Source: RGIG4140 sp045655105 (lineage in GTDB: Bacteria; Pseudomonadota; Alphaproteobacteria; CAAHEQ01; UBA3637). From it: 26,888 nucleotides of DNA. The position numbers and the translations under genes are program-made. The DNA lies in NCBI GenBank assembly GCA_045655105.1, contig JAZOOQ010000038.1, forward strand, positions 1-26,888, in the 5' to 3' direction. Shown here piece after piece: positions 16,268 through 24,044 of the stretch. The notes below the pieces were generated by a model, which had not been told where the DNA came from, did no database searches, and saw only the letters and a program-made list of their open reading frames with translations. The stretch's first letter is position 1. Every line of letters begins with the position of its first letter.

Positions 16268-16957
16268 TTAAATTTTTGTATGAGTATTATGAATAACTTT
16301 AAAAAAGGGAAGGGTGCTTTTAACAATTTTTTTTGGATCGAGAGAAAGTTTTCTATCAGTTAATGTTTTTGCAATAGTTTTATCTAATGGCATATTTGTT
16401 CTTGTATCCCATAAAATTGATGAGGAAGAAAGGATTTTTTCTTGAAAATTTTTTGTGTTTGTTTCTTTATCTTTTTTTTGAAATAGCGATTTCTTTTTTA
16501 AAGCATCTTTATTTTTTTGGAATGCATAGCCTGTTAAAAAACCAGAAAGAATAGCAAGAGGGGCAGCCCAAGGAATAATTTTATCATCGCCTTTATCTTC
16601 GGTTAAATGAGCAATAATTGTTGCGCCTAATCCAATAAGACTTGTAATAAAAGAAGCCTTTTTTATGAAATTCCATACTTTTGATGGTTTGCCAAGTTTT
16701 TCATCAGCTGTTTCTTTCTTTTTTTGACTACAACCAGCAACTGCTGCAGATACAACAGCAGTTGTATATCCAGCAGGAATAAGAAAGTCATCTTTCTTGG
16801 TTTCTGTTAAATCACCATATACACCAGCACAAGCCCCTAAAATCGCAAGAGAAACTGAAGTTTTTCGAACACGGTGCCATTTAGCTGATTGTTTTTGCTG
16901 TTTTAATAAATCGTTATTTATTTCTTTTTTTGAAAAGTCTTCTTCGATATTTTTCAT
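16268..16957 (-). CDS. Membrane protein with internally duplicated two-helix unit, unknown function
   Basis: I do not recognise this 229-residue protein. A charged N-terminus of about 30 residues is followed by two similar units. Unit 1 (about 33-80) is a small-residue helix, then DLTETKKDDFLIP (49-61), then a second helix AVVSAAVAGCSQKKK. Unit 2 (about 102-150) is a helix, then HLTEDKGDDKIIP (117-129), then a helix LAILSGFLTGYAFQKNK. Each unit is a membrane hairpin with an acidic loop on one side and lysines on the other. The final 70 residues are polar and basic. The ribosome site AGGTG precedes ATG 16957. The role is unknown. Confidence 0.65.
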   Translation of the reverse strand: MKNIEEDFSKKEINNDLLKQQKQSAKWHRVRKTSVSLAILGACAGVYGDLTETKKDDFLIPAGYTTAVVSAAVAGCSQKKKETADEKLGKPSKVWNFIKKASFITSLIGLGATIIAHLTEDKGDDKIIPWAAPLAILSGFLTGYAFQKNKDALKKKSLFQKKDKETNTKNFQEKILSSSSILWDTRTNMPLDKTIAKTLTDRKLSLDPKKIVKSTLPFFKVIHNTHTKI

Positions 16958-17045
16958 AACACCTCATTTAAAAATTTAAATCCATTATATCAAAAGGTTA
17001 TTATTTTGTCAATTGTTTTAATAAAAATGAGAAATTTGTTTTTTG

Positions 17046-17074
17046 TTGACGAATATTAACTTTTTAGGTAATCA
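17046..17074 (+). promoter_or_regulatory. Promoter of the lipoprotein gene
   Basis: TTGACG (17046-17051) and TAATCA (17069-17074) with 17-bp spacing; start near 17081. Confidence 0.45.
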
Positions 17075-17104
17075 TTAACAAGTAATAATTATAAGAGGTG
17101 AAAA

Positions 17105-17404
17105 ATGAAAAAAAATATTATGTTTATGTTGGGCATTTGTTTGTTAACGGCATCATGCGCTTCAACAGGTGGTGATGTTGCAAATTTATCCACAATGGGT
17201 AAAATGAAAAATTGTTTATCAGAACAAGCAATGCAATCTTTAACAAATGGAACACTTTATGCAAATGGTGTTTCAGCAACAGCAAAAGAAATTTCAAATA
17301 CATGTATTAAATCTCTTGCTATGGAACATTTGGGAATTGATACGCAAACAACTCAAATGGCAACAACAATTTTGTCTGCATTAAAAGCATCTAATCCACA
17401 ATAA
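17105..17404 (+). CDS. Small lipoprotein
   Basis: A 99-residue protein with a type II signal: lysine-rich start, hydrophobic stretch, and lipobox LTASC with the modified Cys at residue 18. The mature part of about 80 residues is small and polar and contains two further cysteines (NCLSEQAMQ and NTCIKSLAM) that could form a disulfide in the periplasm. I do not know the family. AGAGGTG gives a strong ribosome site, and a strong terminator follows, so it is a stand-alone gene. Confidence 0.8.
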   Translation: MKKNIMFMLGICLLTASCASTGGDVANLSTMGKMKNCLSEQAMQSLTNGTLYANGVSATAKEISNTCIKSLAMEHLGIDTQTTQMATTILSALKASNPQ

Positions 17405-17424
17405 GATTAATTATTAACGGTTTG

Positions 17425-17456
17425 AAAAGCCCCCTATTTTTATAGGGGGCTTTTTT
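17425..17456. terminator. Strong bidirectional-type terminator
   Basis: A GC stem GCCCCCTAT/ATAGGGGGC with A's before and six T's after. It ends the lipoprotein gene. On the other strand it lies 5 bp past the stop of the deaminase gene, with T's following, so it can serve both. Confidence 0.92.
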
Positions 17457-17461
17457 ATCAA

Positions 17462-18052
17462 TTATCTTTTTGGTTTATATATGGTTTTTCCTGTGTTAAT
17501 ATATTTCTTCAATACTTTTTCCCCTTCTTTTGGTTCAATATTTCCATAAACAGTGATGCCTCTTTTTTTGAATTCTTGAAACCAATTGGGTTTAAATCCT
17601 TCATCCAGTTTTGTGATGCTTTCAACTTTTTGGGATGGCACCCCATAATAAATGGTTTTAATTCCAGACCACATGATTCCACCAGCGCACATCATGCAAG
17701 GTTCTGATGTAACATATAAGCTTAAATTATATTTAGATAAATCATAAGTTCTTAATTTTTTTTGAGCCATTTTGATAGCATTCATTTCAGCATGATTGTT
17801 GCTACATCCTTCACATATAACGTTGTTTGATGCTTTGGAGATGATTTTTCCATTTTCATCGATTACAGCGGCTAAAAAAGGGCCCGATCCATTTTTTATA
17901 TGTTCATCTAATTCTTTTTGAAGTTGAAGGATAATTTTTTTTGCATTTTCAAGTTTTGTTAAATTTATTTTTTCATTAGATATAGCTTTAGTCTTTGAAG
18001 TTTTTAATTTGAATAAATATGAAAATAATGAAGAAAACAAAGTTTTTCTCAT
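17462..18052 (-). CDS. Nucleoside/base deaminase of the cytidine-deaminase-like fold
   Basis: From the chosen start the protein has 196 residues. The zinc site is complete: HAE (His87, catalytic Glu89) and SEPCMMC (Cys119, Cys122). FLAAVIDENGKIISKASNNV before it and IKTIYYGVPS after it fit the group of guanine deaminases and tRNA adenosine-deaminase-like enzymes. The tail FKPNWFQEFKKRGITVYGNI recalls guanine-deaminase-type members, but the substrate is uncertain. About 50 extra residues precede the domain, beginning with a hydrophobic, basic segment (FSSLFSYLFKLK) that may contact the membrane. ATG 18052 has AAGGA at proper spacing; a longer frame to 18085 is less likely. Confidence 0.8.
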   Translation of the reverse strand: MRKTLFSSLFSYLFKLKTSKTKAISNEKINLTKLENAKKIILQLQKELDEHIKNGSGPFLAAVIDENGKIISKASNNVICEGCSNNHAEMNAIKMAQKKLRTYDLSKYNLSLYVTSEPCMMCAGGIMWSGIKTIYYGVPSQKVESITKLDEGFKPNWFQEFKKRGITVYGNIEPKEGEKVLKKYINTGKTIYKPKR

Positions 18053-18162
18053 GGGTTTTCCTTTTTTATTGATTCCATAAATCATAATATTAAAGCTATA
18101 TTAAAACAATGCCTCTGTCAAGTTGATGTTATTGTGTCATATTTTTGAAATATAAAAGAATA

Positions 18163-18191
18163 TTGTTTTTTTACTTTAGTTTAGTTATAAT
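18163..18191 (+). promoter_or_regulatory. Promoter of the anchored GT2 and acetylation genes
   Basis: TTGTTT (18163-18168) and a perfect TATAAT (18186-18191) with 17-bp spacing; start near 18198. Confidence 0.6.
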
Positions 18192-18233
18192 TTAAAATAA
18201 GATGTAAAACATACAATAATTAAGTGGGGAATT

Positions 18234-19586
18234 ATGAAAAAAAGAGTTTGTTTGATATTGGTGATTGTTTTTTCTTTTTTTGTTGCCTATCAAATTGGAT
18301 TAAAAACAAAAATATTTTCAAATTTTCCTTTAAATCCTTTTAAAAAACCAGCTATTTCTGTGGTAATGAGCACATATAATAGAGAAAGTTTGTTGCCAAC
18401 AGCTATTGAAAGTATTTTAAATCAAACATTTAAAGATTTTGAATTTATCATTATAAATGATGGATCAATCGATAAAACGGCAGAAGTTCTTGCCCACTAT
18501 GCGCAAAAAGATAAACGGATACAAGTTATTACCAATGAAAAAAATTTGGGATTAATAGATAGTTTAAATAAAGGATTGGCAGTTGCAAAAGGCAAATATA
18601 TTGCCCGAATGGATGATGATGATAAATCGGTTCCAACAAGGTTTCAGCTTCAATATGAGTATATGGAAAAAAATCCAGAGATAACTGTTACAGGAACAAC
18701 TCAACAAGCTTATGATGATGGATTTTTTGTTCCTGTCAAAGAAGTTTTTATTGAAGAAAATAGTGAAAAAACATCAGTTATTGCCCATTTGAATGTTCCG
18801 ATATTGCATCCATCTGCAATGATCAGGCATGATTTTATTAAAAAGTATAATATCCGTTATGAAAAAGGATATGATTCTGCAGAAGATACTCCTTTTTGGT
18901 TCAGTATTGTTAAAAATGGGGGTAAAATTGTTAAGTTAACACCGCCATTGGTTGTTAATAAACTAGATTCCCCTAAAAAAGAAGGATATTATGGCAAACA
19001 GATAAATTCTTATGTAAAATTTTTAAACGATAATTTAAAAGATATTAAAGGACCATATGTTTTTGCTAATAGGTGGTTGGATAAATCTGAAGAATGTTTT
19101 ATTTTGCATCAACTTCAAAAGAATAAAAAAGAATACTATTCATCTGAAGGCCTTAATTTGGTTTTAAAAGAAAAAGGGTGTTATCCAAATACTGGTATTT
19201 TAAATTTTAATGGTGATAATTTTATTATTGAGTTTAATTCTAGTGATTATTTAATTAAGAATCTTTCATGTAATTTGTTAGAAAAAAAGGATGATATAGT
19301 ATTTTTAACGTGTGAAGGATCCCAATTGGAGTTAGCTGAAAAGAATGGATTACATCAAATTATAAACAATACGAATTTTATTAAAATTAAACATCCAGAT
19401 TGGAATGATTATGCATTTATAACACCTGGAAAGATCTTGTTTTTATCAGGAGATCGTGAAGCAAAATTGATTTCTTTTGATAAAAATATTTTGGAAATTG
19501 AATTTTTGGGTTGGGGCAAAGAAATCTTTGAAAAAGACAAACAAGGCCTTTATCATTTTAAAATGAAAAAGAATACGCCTAAATAG
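18234..19586 (+). CDS. Membrane-anchored family 2 glycosyltransferase with extra C-terminal domain
   Basis: The 450-residue protein starts with a single hydrophobic helix (about 5-22), then a GT2 domain: AISVVMSTYNR (40-50), AIESILNQTF, FIIINDGS and DDDD (127-130, the DxD-type metal motif), with AMIRHDFI in the acceptor half near 195-205. From about residue 290 a further region follows. Its last 75 residues (IKIKHPDWNDYAFI through EIFEKDKQGLYHFK) match the end of the truncated GT2 at 22286. The helix could place the catalytic domain on either side; a cytoplasmic site is expected because the donor is a nucleotide sugar. GGGG lies 5-8 nt before ATG 18234. It precedes the AlgJ/AlgI-like genes in the same direction. 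Confidence 0.87.
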   Translation: MKKRVCLILVIVFSFFVAYQIGLKTKIFSNFPLNPFKKPAISVVMSTYNRESLLPTAIESILNQTFKDFEFIIINDGSIDKTAEVLAHYAQKDKRIQVITNEKNLGLIDSLNKGLAVAKGKYIARMDDDDKSVPTRFQLQYEYMEKNPEITVTGTTQQAYDDGFFVPVKEVFIEENSEKTSVIAHLNVPILHPSAMIRHDFIKKYNIRYEKGYDSAEDTPFWFSIVKNGGKIVKLTPPLVVNKLDSPKKEGYYGKQINSYVKFLNDNLKDIKGPYVFANRWLDKSEECFILHQLQKNKKEYYSSEGLNLVLKEKGCYPNTGILNFNGDNFIIEFNSSDYLIKNLSCNLLEKKDDIVFLTCEGSQLELAEKNGLHQIINNTNFIKIKHPDWNDYAFITPGKILFLSGDREAKLISFDKNILEIEFLGWGKEIFEKDKQGLYHFKMKKNTPK

Positions 19587-19646
19587 AATTATTTCAAATA
19601 TTATTATTAAAGATAAAATTAATTGTTTGTGTTTTTAACTTTCTTT

Positions 19647-19661
19647 TTGAGTTGTACTCAA
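19647..19661. repeat. Palindrome TTGAGT-TGT-ACTCAA before the AlgJ-like gene
   Basis: Perfect 6-3-6 inverted repeat in the 113-bp gap between the anchored GT2 and the AlgJ-like gene. It could be an operator or a small RNA hairpin. Confidence 0.35.
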
Positions 19662-19699
19662 GTATATTAAAGTGTAAATTCATTCAGGGATATCTTGTG

Positions 19700-20827
19700 A
19701 TGCGTTTCTATCAGATATTTTTTGTTGTTTTAGTTTCTCTTTTTTTTGCAATAGGAGGATTATTTGTTGATACAAAAAAAAGAAATAGCGAACTTGAAAA
19801 TAGAGAGCTGACAAAATGGACAAAGATCAATGATGCTAAAATGGTTGAAAAATATCTTTCAGATAGAGTTTTGTTTAGAGATTTTTTACTAAAAGTTTAT
19901 TTTACATTTGATTTAAATTTACCATCTGTTGAAGAATCTATTTTGCGTGGAAAAGATGGGTGGGCTTTTCAAGGCAAAAATAGCATGTATCATAATTTGC
20001 CATCTATTCCATCTTATCAAAATAAAAAATTACTTTCATTAAATGATTTTAAAATTATTCGCTCTAATCTTAAAAAAATTAAAGAATGGTGTGATGATAA
20101 TAATATTAAATTTTACATTATGTTTCCTCCAGATAAACATAGAGTTTATCATGAATATATGCCCGATTATATCCAAAGAGAAAACAATCTATCTATTGTT
20201 AAGCAATTAAAAGCTCATATAGAAGATGTTGTATCAGTTATTCCTCTTGAAGACAAATTGATTGTGGCGAAAAAAACATCAAAGGATTTACTTTATTTTA
20301 AAGAAGAAAGTCATTGGGCAGAAGATGGCGCATTTATTGCTTATCAAGAATTAATGAATGCAATTAAAAAAGATTTTTCAGGTATTAATATCTTAACAAG
20401 AGATAATTTTTTAATTGAAAAAAATAAAATTTATAATCCATATCAGGTGGGTGAAAATGGTGGATATTTTTCAAATGGTAATCAATATCAACCTAAATGG
20501 GGTATGAAACAAAACTTATATAATCATTTTGAATATAAAAATAAAAAAGATATAGATATTGTTTGGAAAAAGAATTTTGATAATTCAACGTATGCAGCAG
20601 GCTATCCATTAAATGTTTATATTGTAGGGGATAGTTTTGCTTGCTATATTTACCCCTTTTTAAGTGCAACATTTCAACGCGTTCGTGCATATAGATTTAA
20701 TATGCCTGGGGATCCATGGGGTATTTTATTTAATAAAAGAAAACAAGAGTTTGAAAAAGAAAAACCAGATATTTTGATTTTTTCAATTTCAGATTTGAAA
20801 TTACAAGAATTATTGCAGGTTGATTAA
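19700..20827 (+). CDS. AlgJ/AlgX-like SGNH O-acetyltransferase accessory protein
   Basis: This 375-residue protein has an N-terminal signal anchor (about 4-20) and a periplasmic SGNH-like domain of the AlgX/AlgJ family. ENRELTKW (33-40), SDRVLFRDFLLKVY (54-67) and GKDGWAF (84-90) are family landmarks. The active site is formed by ESHWAEDG (203-210) and GDSF (310-313, nucleophile Ser312). In alginate and related systems such proteins pass acetyl groups to polysaccharide in the periplasm. The usual DxHW is ExHW here, with Glu203 in place of Asp. A frame extension to TTG 19652 is possible, but ATG 19700 has AGGGA upstream and begins right at the anchor. The next gene starts 1 bp later, so the two are coupled. 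Confidence 0.85.
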   Translation: MRFYQIFFVVLVSLFFAIGGLFVDTKKRNSELENRELTKWTKINDAKMVEKYLSDRVLFRDFLLKVYFTFDLNLPSVEESILRGKDGWAFQGKNSMYHNLPSIPSYQNKKLLSLNDFKIIRSNLKKIKEWCDDNNIKFYIMFPPDKHRVYHEYMPDYIQRENNLSIVKQLKAHIEDVVSVIPLEDKLIVAKKTSKDLLYFKEESHWAEDGAFIAYQELMNAIKKDFSGINILTRDNFLIEKNKIYNPYQVGENGGYFSNGNQYQPKWGMKQNLYNHFEYKNKKDIDIVWKKNFDNSTYAAGYPLNVYIVGDSFACYIYPFLSATFQRVRAYRFNMPGDPWGILFNKRKQEFEKEKPDILIFSISDLKLQELLQVD

Positions 20828-20828
20828 T

Positions 20829-22253
20829 ATGCTTTTTTCATCTTTTACTTTTTTATGTTATTTTTTGCCAATAGTTTTAGTTGGATATTTTTGTTGTCCG
20901 ACATTAAAAGTTAAAAATTTATTTTTATTGTTTGCAAGTTGTGTATTTTATGGGTGGGGTGGTGCAAAATATCTTTTTTTAATGTTAAGTATTATCTTGA
21001 TTGCTTATCTTGGAGCGATTTGGATTGCAAAATCAAGATTTTTATGGATTAAAAAAATTAAATTTTTATTGTTTTTGATTTTGCTTTTTGTGGGGCTTTT
21101 TTATTTTAAATATTTTAATTTTGGAATTCAAATTTTAAAAGATGTTTTTGATAAAAAAATAGATTCATTTTATGTCATTTTGCCTATAGGAATTTCTTTT
21201 TATACATTTCAATCTGTTTCGTATTTGATAGATGTTTATCGAGGGATTGTTCTGCCCCAAAAAAGTTTTGTAAATTTAGCTTTATATATCTCAATGTTTC
21301 CACAATTAGTGGCTGGACCAATTGTTAAATATCAAACGGTTTCAGCTGCGTTAACATCCAGAAAACACACAATTGAAGATGTTTATCAAGGCATGTGCCG
21401 ATTTATAATTGGTTTGTCAAAAAAAATTTTAATCGCAGATACATTGGCTTTTTCTGTGGATAAAATTTTTGCCACACCGGTATCTGAATTATCTATTTTA
21501 ATTTTGTGGTGCGGTATTATTTTTTATGCATTGCAAATTTATTTTGATTTTAGTGGTTATTCTGATATGGCAATTGGACTGGGACGGATTTTTGGTTTTA
21601 AGTTTTTGGAAAACTTTAATTATCCCTATTCTTCAACATCAATAACAGAATTTTGGCGACGTTGGCATATCTCTCTTTCTTCTTGGTTTAAAGAATATGT
21701 TTATATTCCTTTGGGAGGTAGTTTTAAGGGGTTAAAAAAAACATTGCGTAATTTGTTGGTTGTTTTCTTTTTAACAGGGTTATGGCATGGCGCTGAATAT
21801 ACTTTTTTGGTGTGGGGATTATGGCATGGTTTTTTTATTATGTTTGAAAAAATTATTTCAAATATAAAGTTATATATTTGTCCATGGTTTGTTGTGCGTG
21901 GATTTGGTAAATTTTTCATGAGGATATATATGAGTTTAGTTGTATTAATTGGATGGGTTTTCTTTCGTTCAAAGAATTTAGATCATGCTCTTTTGTATAT
22001 TAAGGGATTGTTAGGGGATATAAATTTTTCACCTGATTTATTGTTGGGGTATTATGTGCCACAAACAACATTTATTATCTTCATTATTGCTGTAATTTTA
22101 TCATTTGGTTATGGAAAAAAAGTTGTTTTATGGATGGATTCAAAGTTATTCACAAAAGTTCTAAAAGATATTTACGTGTTGCTATTGTTGTTTTTAAGTA
22201 TTGTTTTCTTAACCGCAACAAGCTATAGTCCATTTATTTATTTTAGGTTTTAA
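20829..22253 (+). CDS. AlgI-like MBOAT O-acyltransferase
   Basis: A 474-residue polytopic membrane acyltransferase (about 10-12 helices). The MBOAT signatures are clear: FFxxP-type start MLFSSFTFLCYFLPIVLVGY, SYLIDVYRG, PQLVAGPIVKY, FDFSGYSDMAIGLGRIFGFK, EFWRRWHISLSSWF and GLWHGAEYTFLVWG with the catalytic His near residue 320. AlgI-type proteins move acetyl groups across the inner membrane for O-acetylation of exported glycans, together with an AlgJ/AlgX partner. That partner is encoded just before it with a 1-bp gap. TTG 20820 is also in frame, but ATG 20829 follows AGGT and is preferred. Together with the neighbouring glycosyltransferases this suggests an O-acetylated surface polysaccharide. 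Confidence 0.93.
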   Translation: MLFSSFTFLCYFLPIVLVGYFCCPTLKVKNLFLLFASCVFYGWGGAKYLFLMLSIILIAYLGAIWIAKSRFLWIKKIKFLLFLILLFVGLFYFKYFNFGIQILKDVFDKKIDSFYVILPIGISFYTFQSVSYLIDVYRGIVLPQKSFVNLALYISMFPQLVAGPIVKYQTVSAALTSRKHTIEDVYQGMCRFIIGLSKKILIADTLAFSVDKIFATPVSELSILILWCGIIFYALQIYFDFSGYSDMAIGLGRIFGFKFLENFNYPYSSTSITEFWRRWHISLSSWFKEYVYIPLGGSFKGLKKTLRNLLVVFFLTGLWHGAEYTFLVWGLWHGFFIMFEKIISNIKLYICPWFVVRGFGKFFMRIYMSLVVLIGWVFFRSKNLDHALLYIKGLLGDINFSPDLLLGYYVPQTTFIIFIIAVILSFGYGKKVVLWMDSKLFTKVLKDIYVLLLLFLSIVFLTATSYSPFIYFRF

Positions 22254-22285
22254 TAAATTGTGTAATATATTATAATGAAAATTTT

Positions 22286-23266
22286 TTATTTAAGATAAAA
22301 ATCATTTCCTATTTTTTCAAAAGTTTCTATTCCATATTTATCCCATTTTACTTTGATAAGTGTATCATTTTTTTCAATAATAGATGCTCTATCTTTCTTT
22401 TGACGACGGAAGGCTTTATTCCCTTCTAAAATTAAATAATCTGTCCATTGTGGATGAATAATATAGATTGAATTTTCAGGGGGGAAATATTCATTTGTGA
22501 ATTTTTTTAATTTATCAATATTAAGATGTTTTTGAACTTTGATGTTTTTTGCTAAGTCTCTATAACATTCTTGCCCATTTTTATAATCTTTTTTATTTTT
22601 ATTAAAATAATTACATGCATATTGACGATATTTATAAACAGAGTTTCGTTGCTTTTTTAAGTAATTAGTTGGTTTAGGGGAGCCTCCAGATTTAAAAAGA
22701 AGCACCTCACTTAAATTTGAAATGGCACCATTATGCTTGACGGTTATTTCAAACCAAAAGGGCATATCTTCTGCATTTGGAAATGATTCTGGATATTGGA
22801 TTTTGTTTTTTTTAAGGAAATCTTTTCGGATCATTGCACAAGGATGAATAACTGGAACGTTCCAGAATGTTAATATTTTGGAAATTTCAGGATCTGAAGG
22901 AAGAATAAAATCTTTCTGAAATGAGCATCCAGTAGCAATGATGTTTTTATTTTTCTCTAAAAATGCAGTTTGTTTTTGAAATCTTGAGGGAAATGACCAG
23001 TCATCGTCATCCATTCGAGCAATATATTTTCCTTTAGCAATTTTTAATCCTTTATTTAAACTATATGGAAGACCTTTGTTTGTGTTGTTTGTTAATACTT
23101 TGATGCGAGGATCTTTTTTTGAAAATTCTTTTAAAAGTTGCCTTGTTTCATCGGTTGACCCATCATTTATAATAATAAATTCGAAATTTGATTCAGTTTG
23201 ATTAAGAATAGATTCGATGGAGTGTGATAAATAGTTATCATTTTGTTGTTGATTTGGTATATTGTG
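22286..23266 (-). pseudogene. 5'-truncated family 2 glycosyltransferase
   Basis: In the minus strand a GT2 reading frame is open from 23266 to 22286. Downstream of about 23236 it reads as NYLSHSIESILNQT, then FEFIIINDGSTDET, then YIARMDDDD, then ATGCSFQKDFILP. The strand that should come first (a SVIMSTYNR-like motif) and any start codon are missing: the frame meets a stop at 23267, and no ATG, GTG or TTG lies before ATG 23014, which is already in the DDDD catalytic motif. A protein starting there (242 residues) could not fold a full GT-A domain. It is a paralogue of the gene at 18234 and shares its C-terminal module. The missing front is replaced by the promoter and gene of a Nudix hydrolase, pointing to a recombination join near 23240-23270. 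Confidence 0.75.
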
Positions 23267-23277
23267 TTAAATATAGT
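23249..23277 (+). promoter_or_regulatory. Promoter of the Nudix hydrolase gene
   Basis: TTGATT (23249-23254) and TATAGT (23272-23277) with 17-bp spacing. An overlapping pair TTGGTA/TATACT lies 5 bp further on. The leader would be very short, about 10 nt. Confidence 0.5.
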
Positions 23278-23295
23278 ATACTAAAGGAGCAAAAA

Positions 23296-23724
23296 ATGGC
23301 ATATGAAGTAAAAAAAGTTTCTGTTGTTTGTGTTATTGAAAAAGATGGAAAGTATCTGTTTTTAAAAAGAAGTAAAACAGGAAAAGGTGATGGTTTTTAT
23401 ATGTTGCCAGGAGGACATGTGGATGCAGGAGAATCTGTTTTGCATGCTGCAGTCAGAGAGTTAAAAGAAGAATTGGGAATTGATGTAAAAGAATCTGATT
23501 TGGAATTTAAGCTTGTTGAACCAATTAAAACATATATCACATTTTTCTTTCGTGTTAAAAAATTTGATGGGATACTTCAAAATATGGAACCAGAAAAACA
23601 TGGAGAAATGGTTTATTTGCCTATAGATGCGAAAGACATTCATCCTTTTTCCAAGCGTGAGTTAGAGTTAATAAAAAATGGTGTTTCTTTTTTGCCAAAT
23701 GATGATGTGGATTTATCATCTTAA
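23296..23724 (+). CDS. Nudix hydrolase
   Basis: A 142-residue enzyme with an intact Nudix box, from GGHVDAGE (39-46) through REL (54-56) to KEELGI (57-62), matching GX5EX7REUXEEXGU. It would hydrolyse a nucleoside diphosphate linked to another group, for example an oxidised nucleotide or nucleotide sugar; the substrate is not predictable. The N-terminal VSVVCVIEKDGKYLFLKRS is typical of MutT-like members. AAAGGAG (23283-23289) is placed just before ATG 23296, so the longer frame from 23224 is rejected. It lies at the broken front end of the truncated GT2 and is followed by the left copy of the tRNA-associated repeat, which provides its terminator. Confidence 0.88.
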   Translation: MAYEVKKVSVVCVIEKDGKYLFLKRSKTGKGDGFYMLPGGHVDAGESVLHAAVRELKEELGIDVKESDLEFKLVEPIKTYITFFFRVKKFDGILQNMEPEKHGEMVYLPIDAKDIHPFSKRELELIKNGVSFLPNDDVDLSS

Positions 23725-23767
23725 ATGTATTATGCTTGCTTATTAAAGGAATAACATATTCTGCTTG

Positions 23768-23832
23768 TTACTCAAATCCCCTTAGTTTAGCCAACAAAAA
23801 AACCTCCACAAGGGAGGTTTTTTATTGGCTGG
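23768..23832. repeat. Left copy of the ~65-bp tRNA-Gln-flank direct repeat
   Basis: From TTACTCAAATCCCC through the hairpin to TTTATTGGCTGG, this matches 26653-26719 with only a few substitutions and small length changes in the A and T runs. The right-hand copy continues into the 3' end of tRNA-Gln; this one ends after the CCA-complement and four acceptor-stem bases. The two copies flank the AIPR gene, as the ends of an integrated element would. A dispersed terminator-bearing repeat is the alternative. Confidence 0.7.
23800..23823. terminator. Terminator hairpin in the left repeat copy
   Basis: AAACCTCC (23800-23807) pairs with GGAGGTTT (23813-23820), followed by T's. It has T/A runs on both sides, so it can act for the Nudix gene on the plus strand and for anything read from the right. 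Confidence 0.85.
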
Positions 23833-24044
23833 AGAAGTCTGGTAATATACGGAGTAAAATTTTGATAGTTTTTAACTTATGGCGTCAAAAACCAGTAATT
23901 GATATACCTTTTATTTTTTAATAATAAAAGTTTTTTTGCCCTATATGAGTAGTGCCAGTTATAGCATATAAATGGATATTTTAGATTTTGAAAGGGCAGA
24001 AAACAATCAAACTCTATTAACAGATATAATTAGAGCCCAATAAC

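Larger units (their letters stand above)
23725..24044. other. 320-bp spacer holding the left repeat copy
   Basis: No convincing gene. It contains the left copy of the tRNA-flank repeat with its hairpin (23768-23832) and an AT-only hairpin CTTTTATT/AATAAAAG followed by seven T's (23908-23937), which may be a weak plus-strand terminator. The rest shows nothing I recognise. Confidence 0.6.

Noticed and set aside
23826..23900. Possible second tRNA-Gln after the left repeat (TCAAAAACC resembles the anticodon region)
   Set aside because: Spacing from the CCA end is wrong and no acceptor or T stems can be formed.
23736..23921. A 61-codon frame after the Nudix gene
   Set aside because: It crosses the repeat and its terminator hairpin and its peptide is not protein-like.
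23937..23998. Inverted pair TGCCCT/AGGGCA with a 50-nt loop downstream of the AIPR gene
   Set aside because: The loop is long, and in the minus direction the stem is followed by A's rather than T's, so it is not a terminator for the AIPR gene.
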